Assembly (NCBI RefSeq): GCF_014200495.1
Contig: NZ_JACHBY010000006.1
Span: forward strand, 310,001-374,000
From: Mucilaginibacter geliditolerans
GTDB taxonomy: Bacteria; Bacteroidota; Bacteroidia; Sphingobacteriales; Sphingobacteriaceae
DNA: 64,000 nucleotides
Direction of reading: 5' to 3'
Shown: positions 43,573 to 52,201 of the stretch, piece by piece
Position numbering within the stretch: position 1 is the first letter of the stretch
How the letters are laid out: each line of letters starts with the position of its first letter
Notes under the pieces: generated by a model
The model's input: only the letters and a program-made list of their open reading frames with translations
What the model was told of the DNA's origin: nothing
The model's database searches: none
Position numbers and translations under genes: made by a program

Positions 43573-45081
43573 TTGATGAATAAATTAGAAATAAAGAACC
43601 TCGGCCAGTTAAAGCAAACTGATTATGTAAGCCGATCGGTTAAAGATGAGTTAAGGGCCAACCTGATAACCCAGCTGCAAAAAAAAGAGGGTGGTTTTGA
43701 GGGTATTATCGGTTTTGAGGATACCGTGATACCTGATCTGCAAACTGCCATACTATCACGCCATAATATTCTTTTACTCGGTTTACGCGGTCAGGCAAAA
43801 ACACGTATTGCCCGCTTGCTGGTAAATCTGCTGGATGAGTATGTGCCGTATATTGAAGGATCGGAACTATTTGATGACCCTTTGGCGCCTATATCATGGT
43901 TTGGGCATCACGAAGTGCTTGCCAAAGGTGATAACACCCCAATAGCATGGTTGCACCGTTCTGATCGCTATACTGAAAAGCTGGCCACGCCTGATGTTAC
44001 CGTGGCCGATTTAATTGGCGATGTTGACCCTATTAAAGCCGCTACAATGAAGTTAACTTACTCTGATGAACGTGTGATACATTTCGGCTTGATACCGCGC
44101 GCGCACAGGGGCATATTTGTAATAAACGAATTGCCCGATCTGCAGGCACGTATACAGGTATCGCTGTTTAATATTTTGCAGGAAAGGGATATACAGATCC
44201 GCGGCTTTAAACTGCGTCTGCCGCTTGATATCCAGTTTGTGTTTACAGCTAACCCGGAAGATTATACCAACCGTGGTTCAATAGTAACGCCACTAAAGGA
44301 CAGGATTGAGAGCCAGATATTAACGCATTACCCGCGTACGGTTGAAATATCGCGCAAGATAACCCAGCAGGAAGCATTCTTAAGCCCTGAGCAGAAGGTA
44401 GCCGTAGAAGCTGATGGTTTGGTGAAGAACATGATAGAGCAGATTGCTTTTGAGGCGCGTAACTCGGAGTATATCGATAAGAAATCGGGTGTATCGGCAC
44501 GTTTAACCATATCAGCCTATGAAAACCTGATCAGTAATGCAGAGCGCCGCATGATCATTAATCATGAGGCCACTACTTTTGTACGTATATGCGACTTTTT
44601 AGGCGTTATACCGGCAATTACCGGCAAAATTGAGTTGGTATATGAAGGCGAGCTCGAAGGCCCCGCAAAAGTGGCTAATATGCTTATAGGCAAAGCCGTT
44701 AAAACAATGCTGCTGCAATTTTTCCCTGATCCGGAAAAAGCTAAAAAATCCAAAGCTCCCAACCCTTATACAGAGGTTATCAACTGGTTCAGCAATGGCA
44801 ACAACTTATCGTTGGTGGACGACCTGCCGCTGGCCGAATATAAAAAAGCTTTGAATTCAGTAACCGGTTTAAAGGATCTGGTTAAAAAGTTCCATCCGAG
44901 CCTGAGCGAAAACCAGCAGTTGTTGCTGATGGAGTTTGTACTGCATGGCCTGGCGGAGTTTTCACAGCTGAGCAAAGGTTTTCTGGATAATGGTTTTGCA
45001 TTTTCAGATATGTTCAACAGCCTGTTCAACCTTGAACCGGATGATGACGACGACCTGGATATGGATGACGATCGTTATTAA
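43573..45081 (+). CDS. MoxR/magnesium-chelatase-like AAA+ ATPase
   Basis: A 502-residue AAA+ protein: Walker A variant LGLRGQAKTRIARLL, Walker B GIFVINELPDLQ, sensor region FTANPEDYTNRGSIVTPLKD, and arginine-rich RIESQ loop. A C-terminal helical domain ends in an acidic tail (DDDDDLDMDDD). Works with the upstream VWA protein, probably as a chaperone or insertase-like machine whose target is unknown. Annotated in relatives as magnesium chelatase, but this organism shows no photosynthetic context, so that name would mislead. Confidence 0.87.
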   Translation: MMNKLEIKNLGQLKQTDYVSRSVKDELRANLITQLQKKEGGFEGIIGFEDTVIPDLQTAILSRHNILLLGLRGQAKTRIARLLVNLLDEYVPYIEGSELFDDPLAPISWFGHHEVLAKGDNTPIAWLHRSDRYTEKLATPDVTVADLIGDVDPIKAATMKLTYSDERVIHFGLIPRAHRGIFVINELPDLQARIQVSLFNILQERDIQIRGFKLRLPLDIQFVFTANPEDYTNRGSIVTPLKDRIESQILTHYPRTVEISRKITQQEAFLSPEQKVAVEADGLVKNMIEQIAFEARNSEYIDKKSGVSARLTISAYENLISNAERRMIINHEATTFVRICDFLGVIPAITGKIELVYEGELEGPAKVANMLIGKAVKTMLLQFFPDPEKAKKSKAPNPYTEVINWFSNGNNLSLVDDLPLAEYKKALNSVTGLKDLVKKFHPSLSENQQLLLMEFVLHGLAEFSQLSKGFLDNGFAFSDMFNSLFNLEPDDDDDLDMDDDRY

Positions 45082-45095
45082 TATTTTATAAAATT

Positions 45096-45225
45096 GTCAT
45101 TTCGACCGTAGGGAGAAATCTTCTTCACCATGCATATTCGCTGCGCAAAGCGCAAAAGATTTTTTCGCTCACACAGCCAATACACAGCCGGCTCAAGAGA
45201 TAGTTCTCCCTACGGTCGAAATGAC
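45096..45225. repeat. Dispersed long hairpin (REP-like)
   Basis: Perfect 22-bp arms GTCATTTCGACCGTAGGGAG.. (45096-45117) and complement (45204-45225), enclosing about 86 bp. Located in the gap after the AAA+ gene. Confidence 0.75.
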
Positions 45226-45340
45226 ATTTATTTTTTTAGATGATTATTGAAGTTGGAATATTGCAGGAGATTCCGATATTTGAATATTAGTCGCACCTAG
45301 TTATTAAATTAATATTGCCGGCTGATCATCCCAATCACTG

Positions 45341-46216
45341 ATGAGGAAAACATTACAATCTGCTTTTGATTTTATACTCTTCAGCAATATTTTCATGTCG
45401 TTGTGTGCAGTAGCGCAGGGGCTGGTTACTTTTCTTCTTATCGGTTCAAAACCTGTATATTCTGTTTTGGGGCTACTATTCGTATCAACCCTGGGCATAT
45501 ACAATTTCTGCATACTTATTAGCAAGCCCGAACGCCCAAAGGAATCCATATACCGCCGGGAGCGCTGGTTTTTCGCCCATTACAGGCTAATGGTTACCAT
45601 AACCATAGTATCCATACTGGCGTTAATGCCGCTGTTTATTTTAATATCAACAGAATCACGCATATTGCTCATCTTCCTGGGTGTCATATCATTTGCCTAT
45701 GGCTTGCCCCTGTTTACTCTGGGCGATAAGAAGTTTGGCTTACGTAATATTCCCGGCTTAAAGCAGTTTCTGATCACTTTGGTATGGACAATGAGCTCGG
45801 TACTATTGCCATTACTGGAAGCCCAGCATCTGCATTTGGGTACTGTATCCATGCGCGATACCACCATACTCATTGCCAAGCGATTTTTGTTCATAGGAGC
45901 GCTTACTGTTCCCTTTGATATCCGCGACTTGTTCCAGGATAAGCAATCGGGCCTTAAAACAGTTCCTGTTGTTTTCGGGGAAAAGAAAGCCTACCTGTTT
46001 TGCCAGGTGTTGCTGGCAGGCTATATTGTACTGCTGTTCCTGTTCAGAAATAATGGTTTTAATAACGATTTTTGGGCGCTAACCATAACCGCAGTTTTAG
46101 CCGGGTGGCTTATCTTCAGATCAACCTGGGAAAAGAATGAATATTACTATTTCTTTTGTGTTGATGGGATCCTGATCCTGCAATATTTTCTTTTGCTGGC
46201 ATTCAGGGCCATATAA
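45341..46216 (+). CDS. UbiA-like prenyltransferase-family membrane protein
   Basis: A 291-residue protein with eight or nine helices. The second conserved acidic motif of UbiA enzymes is present (FDIRDLFQDKQSGLKTVPVVFG), but the first NDxxD motif is not evident; the corresponding loop reads SKPERPKESIYRRERW. It may therefore have lost activity or use altered residues. It is followed after 9 bp by a methyltransferase, so the two may modify the same lipid or quinone. Confidence 0.7.
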   Translation: MRKTLQSAFDFILFSNIFMSLCAVAQGLVTFLLIGSKPVYSVLGLLFVSTLGIYNFCILISKPERPKESIYRRERWFFAHYRLMVTITIVSILALMPLFILISTESRILLIFLGVISFAYGLPLFTLGDKKFGLRNIPGLKQFLITLVWTMSSVLLPLLEAQHLHLGTVSMRDTTILIAKRFLFIGALTVPFDIRDLFQDKQSGLKTVPVVFGEKKAYLFCQVLLAGYIVLLFLFRNNGFNNDFWALTITAVLAGWLIFRSTWEKNEYYYFFCVDGILILQYFLLLAFRAI

Positions 46217-46225
46217 TAACTCTTT

Positions 46226-46843
46226 ATGGCAGCCAATTACAACAATTCAGCCTGGTTTTATGACAGGCTCTCACGTATTGTTTATGGTAAGGCACTGGTA
46301 AACGCGCAGGTTTATTTGCTGAAGCATGTGCCTGCAAATAGTAATGTGTTAATAGCAGGAGGGGGCACAGGATGGATACTGGAAGAACTGAGCAATATAC
46401 ATCCCACAGGCTTAAATATTACCTATGTTGAGATAGCTGAACATATGATGGCGTTATCCCAAAAAAGAAATATAGCCAGCAATAAAGTAACTTTTATTAA
46501 TGATGCCATAGAGAACATAGTATTGTCCACAGATTTTGATGTAGTGATCACCCCGTTTTTATTCGATAACTTCACCGAGCAAACACTTGAAAAAGTATTC
46601 GCTCACATCCACAGCCTGCTTAAAAGGGATGGACTATGGCTTAATACTGATTTTCAGCTCACGGGTAAATGGTGGCAGCAAGTATTACTAAAAACTATGT
46701 TCCTGTTTTTTAAAGTAATATGTGGGATAGAAGCATCCAGGCTTCCGGCTATTGGGAGGCGCTTTACAGAAGCTGGTTATAAGGTTGTGGATAGAAAAAC
46801 TTTCTTTGGCGATTTTATAGTGACGGAGGTGTACACCAGATAA
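46226..46843 (+). CDS. Class I SAM-dependent methyltransferase
   Basis: A 205-residue methyltransferase: N-terminal helix with WFYDRLSRIVYGKA, SAM-binding motif I VLIAGGGTGWILEEL, motif II YVEIAEHMM and motif post-II with IENIVLSTDFDVVITPFLFD. Substrate unknown; adjacency to a UbiA-like gene suggests a small isoprenoid or quinone. Confidence 0.85.
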   Translation: MAANYNNSAWFYDRLSRIVYGKALVNAQVYLLKHVPANSNVLIAGGGTGWILEELSNIHPTGLNITYVEIAEHMMALSQKRNIASNKVTFINDAIENIVLSTDFDVVITPFLFDNFTEQTLEKVFAHIHSLLKRDGLWLNTDFQLTGKWWQQVLLKTMFLFFKVICGIEASRLPAIGRRFTEAGYKVVDRKTFFGDFIVTEVYTR

Positions 46844-46868
46844 ACCTAAGCGCGCAGTTTATATAAAA

Positions 46869-46951
46869 GCGTCATTGCGAGGTACGAAGCAATCCCCGAT
46901 TAGCAGGTCCGACTGTATAGTTAGGGATTGCTTCGTACCTCGCAATGACGC
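46869..46951. repeat. Dispersed long hairpin (REP-like)
   Basis: Perfect 28-bp arms (46869-46896 and 46924-46951; core GTCATTGCGAGGTACGAAGC) around 27 bp, between the convergent methyltransferase and mannose-6-phosphate isomerase genes. It may double as a bidirectional terminator. Confidence 0.8.
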
Positions 46952-46971
46952 GTGGAGAAGAATGGAGTATA

Positions 46972-47952
46972 TTACTCAATATAACTTTCCAATAGCTTAA
47001 AGCCTCTTTCGCTGTAAAGCTCAACATGGTGAATTACCTTTGGCAATAATATGCACTCACCCATTTTAACCGGGTAGGTTTCGCCGTTGTATTTAATTTC
47101 ATATGCGCCTTCCAAACATACATGTATCACAAATGAATCTAATGATGAGTAGTCTTTTACCGTGCTTTCATTAAAATCAAGCAGGTTGGTTGTAAAGTAT
47201 GGGCAGCTAACTAAGTGAACTGTTTCGTCCTTTGCTGGGGTATATAGGGTTTTATATTCCGGGTAATGTTTGTAATCAATAGCAGCCAGTGCTTCTTCGG
47301 TATGCAGCTCACGCTTGTTGCCTTTATCATCCACACGGTCGAAATCATAAATACGATAGGTAATATCTGATGTTTGCTGTATCTCGGCGATCAGTAAGCC
47401 TTTGCCTATTGTATGTACGCGGCCTGCAGGTAAAAAGAAAACATCACCTGCTTTTACATCTTCCTTGTTCAAGACATCGGTTAAATGGCCGCTGTTGAAT
47501 TTCTCCAGGTATCCAGCCTGTGTAAGCTCCTTGTTAAAGCCGGCTATTAATGTTGAACCAGGATCAGCTTCAATAACATACCACATTTCGGTTTTGCCGA
47601 ATGAGTTATGGCGCTCCTTAGCCAGTTTATCATCAGGGTGAACCTGGATCGACAGGTCCTCATTAGCATCAATAAATTTCACCAGTAATGGAAAGATATT
47701 ACCGAAATGGTCGTAAACCTTTTTACCTACCAGTTCGTCCTTATATTGCTCCAGCAGATCAGCTAGCGATTCACCTGTTAAGCTGCCATTTTCAACAACA
47801 GATACATCAGATTTAACACCCGATATTTCCCAGGTTTCGCCGCAGTTTGGTAGATCGCCAAAATCTTTGTGTAAATAGGTCTTAATTTTTTGTCCGCCCC
47901 AGATCTTGTCTTTAAAAATGGTCTTGAATTTTAGTGGATATAATGTTGACAT
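46972..47952 (-). CDS. manA: Mannose-6-phosphate isomerase
   Basis: A 326-residue class I-type enzyme interconverting mannose-6-phosphate and fructose-6-phosphate: KTIFKDKIWGGQKIKTYL, GETWEISG and the metal-binding motif SIQVHPDD near residue 100, then FLPAGRVHTIGKG with the second histidine pair. It is a cupin fold with zinc. Supplies or consumes mannose units for glycan synthesis. Confidence 0.92.
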   Translation of the reverse strand: MSTLYPLKFKTIFKDKIWGGQKIKTYLHKDFGDLPNCGETWEISGVKSDVSVVENGSLTGESLADLLEQYKDELVGKKVYDHFGNIFPLLVKFIDANEDLSIQVHPDDKLAKERHNSFGKTEMWYVIEADPGSTLIAGFNKELTQAGYLEKFNSGHLTDVLNKEDVKAGDVFFLPAGRVHTIGKGLLIAEIQQTSDITYRIYDFDRVDDKGNKRELHTEEALAAIDYKHYPEYKTLYTPAKDETVHLVSCPYFTTNLLDFNESTVKDYSSLDSFVIHVCLEGAYEIKYNGETYPVKMGECILLPKVIHHVELYSERGFKLLESYIE

Positions 47953-47975
47953 GGTATGAATGTATTGTGAATTGA

Positions 47976-48320
47976 TTATTCGTATTTATTTAATAATTGT
48001 TTTATTTGAATTATTAGCTGAGGTAGATAGATTTCTTTTGTCGACCAGATTATCTTGTGGTCTATTCCAAAATAATTGTGAACAATTCTGTTTCTTAGTC
48101 CACGAATTTTGAACCAATCTAATTCAGTATTATTTTCTTTAAGTTCATCGGGCAAGCGGTTAGCTGCTTCACCAATAATTTCAAAGTTTCTTACTACTGC
48201 ATCAATAGTTTTGCTATCGACTATAAATTCCTCATAAGTTAAATTGATAGTATAAGTATTGATCTTTTCAGCACTTTCAAGTATATCTTCCAGAAGAAGT
48301 TTTGGCTGACGATTAGACAT
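47976..48320 (-). CDS. hepT: HepT-like HEPN toxin
   Basis: A 114-residue helical HEPN protein. The ribonuclease motif is present: IRGLRNRIVHNYFGID (R, H and N/Y). HepT proteins are RNases neutralised by a partner MntA nucleotidyltransferase through AMPylation. Its gene overlaps the upstream MntA gene by 8 bp, as usual for the pair. Confidence 0.85.
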   Translation of the reverse strand: MSNRQPKLLLEDILESAEKINTYTINLTYEEFIVDSKTIDAVVRNFEIIGEAANRLPDELKENNTELDWFKIRGLRNRIVHNYFGIDHKIIWSTKEIYLPQLIIQIKQLLNKYE

Positions 48321-48603
48321 AGATTATTTCCGGTTCAATTGCGTTGAAATATTTTTGCTTGATACCGCCTCTGGAAACCAAATCAACTTTGCGGTTTAAT
48401 CTTTGTTCAAGTTCTTCGGCAAGCGTTACAAACTCAATTCCGATGTTTCCGTTAAAATCAATAATAATGTCGATATCACTGTTGGCGTTAAAATCATCAC
48501 GCACAACAGATCCAAATAAACCAATAGAGGCTATTGGATATTTTAACAACAGTTCCGGCTTTAACTGTATTAAAACACTCTTTATTTTATTTAGATCGAT
48601 CAT
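48313..48603 (-). CDS. mntA: MntA-like minimal nucleotidyltransferase antitoxin
   Basis: A 96-residue protein with the polymerase-beta fold signature GLFGSVVRDDFNANSDIDII (GSx10DxD), and a final beta strand acidic residue after LVSRGG. It probably AMPylates and inactivates the HepT protein encoded just downstream. Confidence 0.85.
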   Translation of the reverse strand: MIDLNKIKSVLIQLKPELLLKYPIASIGLFGSVVRDDFNANSDIDIIIDFNGNIGIEFVTLAEELEQRLNRKVDLVSRGGIKQKYFNAIEPEIIYV

Positions 48604-48663
48604 AGAGCAAATATAGAAATTATAAAATTTCTATTCTGATTCCTTCTTATTGTAAAAACAAAA

Positions 48664-48692
48664 AAAGTCCGCATAGTAACTATGCGGACTTT
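48664..48692 (-). terminator. Terminator of the icd gene
   Basis: Stem AAAGTCCGCATAGT / ACTATGCGGACTTT (48664-48677 and 48679-48692) between icd and the MntA gene; poly-T on the minus strand. Confidence 0.75.
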
Positions 48693-48713
48693 CATATTTT
48701 AAAGCAACGCTAA

Positions 48714-49943
48714 TTACTTAGCCAGCTTCTTTTTCAAGTTCTCATCTATTGCAGCCAAAAACTCTTCGGTATATAAATAATCTACACCGTGCTCAACTTT
48801 TGGTTTAATGGTGATGGCCAAATCCTTGGTCATTTTACCACTTTCAACAGTTTCAATACAAACTTCTTCCAAAGCAGTACAGAAATCGATGAGCTCCTGG
48901 TTGTTATCCAGTTTACCGCGGAACTCTAAACCACGTGTCCATGCAAAGATAGACGCGATAGGGTTGGTTGATGTTGGTCTGCCAGCCTGGTGCTCGCGGT
49001 AGTGGCGGGTAACTGTACCGTGCGCGGCTTCAGCTTCCATTACAGTGCCATCCGGAGTAACCAATGTTGAGGTCATTAAACCTAATGAACCAAAGCCTTG
49101 TGCAACTGTGTCCGACTGTACGTCGCCATCATAGTTTTTGCAAGCCCAAACAAAGTTACCGTTCCATTTTAAGGCCGATGCAACCATGTCATCAATCAGG
49201 CGGTGCTCATAAGTGATATCTGCAGCAGCAAATTTTGCTTTGTATTCGTTTTGGTAGATCTCTTCAAAGATATCTTTAAAACGGCCATCATATTTTTTAA
49301 GGATGGTGTTTTTGGTTGATAAATATAAAGGCCAGCCTTTCATTAATGCCTGGTTAAAGCATGAATGTGCAAATCCTTTGATAGATTCATCGGTATTGTA
49401 CATAGCCATTGCTACGCCATCGCCCTTAAAGTTAAACACTTCAAATGATTGCTCAGGGCCGCCATCTTCAGGGGTGAATTTAATGGTTAATTTGCCTTTT
49501 CCTTTGGTTACAAAATCAGTTGCACGGTACTGATCGCCAAAAGCATGACGGCCTATGCAGATAGGGGCTGTCCAGTTTGGTACCAAACGCGGTACGTTTG
49601 ACATAACAATCGGCTCGCGGAAAACAGTACCGTCTAATATATTACGGATAGTACCGTTTGGTGATTTCCACATTTGTTTTAAGCCAAACTCTTTTACACG
49701 TTCTTCATCAGGCGTAATGGTTGCGCATTTAATACCAACACCATATTCTAAAATGGCGTTTGCAGCATCAATAGTCACCTGGTCGTTAGTTTCATCACGA
49801 TACTCTAAACCAAGATCATAATACTTAATATCCAGATCAAGGTAAGGAATTATCAGTTTATCTTTGATGAATTTCCATATAATACGGGTCATTTCATCGC
49901 CATCCAGTTCAACTACCGGATTTTCTACTTTAATTTTTGACAT
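48714..49943 (-). CDS. icd: NADP-dependent isocitrate dehydrogenase
   Basis: A 409-residue dimeric eukaryote-like [17 protein letters not shown] at the start, the substrate-binding [19 protein letters not shown] region, [20 protein letters not shown], and the cofactor region [15 protein letters not shown]. Decarboxylates isocitrate in the TCA cycle with NADP. The ATG at 49943 gives the family length; a frame nine codons longer (49970) is less likely. Confidence 0.95.
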   Translation of the reverse strand: MSKIKVENPVVELDGDEMTRIIWKFIKDKLIIPYLDLDIKYYDLGLEYRDETNDQVTIDAANAILEYGVGIKCATITPDEERVKEFGLKQMWKSPNGTIRNILDGTVFREPIVMSNVPRLVPNWTAPICIGRHAFGDQYRATDFVTKGKGKLTIKFTPEDGGPEQSFEVFNFKGDGVAMAMYNTDESIKGFAHSCFNQALMKGWPLYLSTKNTILKKYDGRFKDIFEEIYQNEYKAKFAAADITYEHRLIDDMVASALKWNGNFVWACKNYDGDVQSDTVAQGFGSLGLMTSTLVTPDGTVMEAEAAHGTVTRHYREHQAGRPTSTNPIASIFAWTRGLEFRGKLDNNQELIDFCTALEEVCIETVESGKMTKDLAITIKPKVEHGVDYLYTEEFLAAIDENLKKKLAK

Positions 49944-50129
49944 TTCTGATGCTTTGTTTAATAGTTTCAAATATATAAAAATGAGCTTTACCTGTTTAAT
50001 TAAATGGCAATAAATGGCAAAAAGCTGTCATTACTGCAAAATATTTTGTTTTGGTATTGTTTTGTTTAAGATTGATGCTATTTTTATAGAATAATACCCC
50101 AAATTAATTTTCAACCTGATATACGCGTA

Positions 50130-50846
50130 ATGCTGATGATAAAAAACCTTACCTTAAAAACATTAATTTTAACAATATTTATGTGTTTTACTGTGCTGGT
50201 TTCAAAAGCGCAGCTAGGGTACAATTATAATCAGTTTGATTTTGGTATAGGAGTTGGTGCTGACCAGGTTTATGGCGATGCGCAATCAATTACAACTACA
50301 GGTACTGTACATGTTTCCCTTAATTATAACCAAACGCCATTTATTAACTATATTTTAGAAGTACAGGGCGGTAAACTGCAGGGTGGTAACGAATATAAGG
50401 ATAGCTCGGGCAGGCAATTCTCTAACAGCTTTACAGCTTTTCTTTTCAGGGCGCAGGTACAGGCGGGTGAACTTATAGATTATTCGGAGAGCCCGTTTGC
50501 TAATGCCATGAAAAACTTTTACCTATCCAGTGGTGTAGGTTATATAGTAAACCATGTAACAGCAAACAGGTATTCTTTTTTAATACCGGGCTATTATACC
50601 CCTGGCAAAAACAGTAGTAATGAAATTTTTATACCCGCGCGTATTGGCTATGAGTTTAAATTTTTCAACCAGTATAATATTCCTAATTTAAAGGTTGATA
50701 TAGCTTATCAATATAATTTTGTGATGGGCGATGATATTGATGGTTACGAGACGGGCAAGAGCAAGGATAAGTTCAGTCAGTTTACTATTGGTTTAAAATT
50801 TGCTTTCGGCGCGCTCACCTCATACCGTAAGTCGATTCAATTTTAA
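50130..50846 (+). CDS. Outer-membrane beta-barrel protein, unknown
   Basis: A 238-residue exported protein with a signal peptide (about residues 7-28, ending VSKAQ). The body has alternating strands (FDFGIGVGADQVYGDAQS, PFINYILEVQGGKLQGGN, IPARIGYEFKFFNQYNI) and a last strand ending SFGLKFAFG-like. A small porin-like or OmpW-like barrel. A second ATG two codons in is an alternative start. Confidence 0.7.
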   Translation: MLMIKNLTLKTLILTIFMCFTVLVSKAQLGYNYNQFDFGIGVGADQVYGDAQSITTTGTVHVSLNYNQTPFINYILEVQGGKLQGGNEYKDSSGRQFSNSFTAFLFRAQVQAGELIDYSESPFANAMKNFYLSSGVGYIVNHVTANRYSFLIPGYYTPGKNSSNEIFIPARIGYEFKFFNQYNIPNLKVDIAYQYNFVMGDDIDGYETGKSKDKFSQFTIGLKFAFGALTSYRKSIQF

Positions 50847-50920
50847 TATTTTACCGATTTTTTTGTTTGCGATTTTTTTGGCAGGGTTTTAGTACATTTA
50901 CTTATATTAACTCAAAACCT

Positions 50921-51343
50921 ATGAACAACGAAATTGACGACCCCGTTTTTGACGATGATAGTGTAGACAGGGACAGAATACTTAAAGATGAGCTGGGCGA
51001 AACAATCGACAAGCAACAATTGAAGTACAATGCTGATGACAACAGCTACGAATACGATGTAAAAAGCGATAACCCGGATTACGACCACCCCGATCCGTAT
51101 AAAACCTCTGCAAAAAATGGTGAGGATATGAATTCCACCTATGACGAGGCTAACCCTTTCGACACATCAGACGAATATATACCGAATGAATCATTGGAGA
51201 CAGATGTTGACCAGTTAGCTATGCACATTGATAACGGCGAAATAGTTGAGCTCGATCCTACAGATGAACTCCTTTCCCGCACGCCCGAAGATGAAAGAGA
51301 TGATTTGGACGAGGAGGGATACCCTAAAAATGACAGGAAATAA
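50921..51343 (+). CDS. Acidic protein of unknown function
   Basis: A 140-residue protein with no signal or helix. It is very acidic (DDPVFDDDSVDRDR, DEYIPNESLETDVDQLAMHI), low in hydrophobic residues and probably disordered. The frame opens at 50867, but the ATG at 50921 precedes the charged body. It lies 75 bp after the barrel gene. No family is recognised. Confidence 0.6.
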   Translation: MNNEIDDPVFDDDSVDRDRILKDELGETIDKQQLKYNADDNSYEYDVKSDNPDYDHPDPYKTSAKNGEDMNSTYDEANPFDTSDEYIPNESLETDVDQLAMHIDNGEIVELDPTDELLSRTPEDERDDLDEEGYPKNDRK

Positions 51344-51368
51344 TTAAGGGTTATATTATCTTGAAAAC

Positions 51369-51406
51369 AAAAGGGGGTAGTTTACAATTGTAAACTACCC
51401 CCTTTT
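51369..51406. terminator. Bidirectional terminator
   Basis: A perfect 38-bp palindrome with no loop (core AAAAGGGGGTAGTTTACAA) flanked by A and T runs, between the convergent acidic-protein gene and the (Gly-Thr)n lipoprotein gene. Confidence 0.8.
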
Positions 51407-51423
51407 ATGCTATTAAGCTATAT

Positions 51424-52050
51424 TTATTGTTTTGTAAATGTTGTTTGAAAAGCCAAATAATATTTGCCGCCAATACCGTCATCAAGCACTGTTGGGTCAA
51501 TGGTTAACCAGGTCATGGAGGTGGCTGATATTGAAACTAGTTGAACCGGAGGATTATCACTTGTACCGTATAGCGCCTGGCTAAGATTAATATATGTTTT
51601 GCCATTGCTGGTAGATGTAGTATAGGTGAGGTCTTCATCATCGCCGAATTGTGGTGTTACCACAGCTGTTTTGGCGTTGTCGTCAATTACAGCAAGGGTA
51701 AACTCATTGTCGGTTTGAGCCGTGCCGGCAACAACGGTATATGACGTAGTAAGGAATTCTGTAACTGATGATGTAACTTTCCATGTGCCGGTTAATTGGC
51801 TATTGCTTGTACCGGTGCCCGTTCCAGTACCTGTTCCAGTTCCAGTTCCGGTTCCAGTACCTGTTCCCGTGCCAGTACCGGTTCCAGTACCTGTTCCCGT
51901 GCCAGTACCGGTTCCTGTTCCTGTTCCTGTCCCCGTTCCTGTATCATTGGGTTGTTTTGGATATATTGGGGGATCAAGTTTGCATGAATATAATGAAATG
52001 CTTAGTGCAGCAAGTAGTGTAGCTAAAAGTAAAGGTCTTTTCATTAACAA
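51424..52050 (-). CDS. Lipoprotein with a (Gly-Thr)n linker
   Basis: A 208-residue lipoprotein: signal ending at the cysteine in SLYSCKLDPP, then more than 20 Gly-Thr dipeptides in a row, then a beta-rich domain of about 125 residues (LTGTWKVTSSVTEFLTT, TYINLSQAL, TYYLAFQTTF-like end) with a lipocalin-like start. The dipeptide stretch is encoded by a 6-bp tandem repeat of GGTACC-like units (51804-51945), which is likely to vary in length between strains. Probably surface exposed. Start 52050 or 52044. Confidence 0.75.
   Translation of the reverse strand: MLMKRPLLLATLLAALSISLYSCKLDPPIYPKQPNDTGTGTGTGTGTGTGTGTGTGTGTGTGTGTGTGTGTGTGTGTGTGTSNSQLTGTWKVTSSVTEFLTTSYTVVAGTAQTDNEFTLAVIDDNAKTAVVTPQFGDDEDLTYTTSTSNGKTYINLSQALYGTSDNPPVQLVSISATSMTWLTIDPTVLDDGIGGKYYLAFQTTFTKQ
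51804..51945. repeat. 6-bp tandem repeat encoding (Gly-Thr)n
   Basis: About 24 units of GGnACn (minus strand), with a larger ~30-bp unit duplicated near 51868-51915. Alternate forms differ mainly at third codon positions, so the repeat is old enough to have drifted but is still in frame. Confidence 0.85.
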
Positions 52051-52201
52051 TATTGTTTAGGAGCTTGCAAAGCTAAATAAATATTTAACCCGTGCTATAT
52101 ATTCTCGCACAAAAAGCTGATAGTTAAGTAATAGTGCAAAAAAAGTAAGTTTAAGTAGAAATATTTAAGTCTGACTGTGAAAATAAAGGCGAGACAAGGG
52201 C

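Noticed and set aside
51722..52060. Long open frames on both strands across the (Gly-Thr)n region
   Set aside because: A 6-bp repeat without stops keeps all six frames open. Only the minus-strand frame has a lipoprotein signal and a real C-terminal domain.
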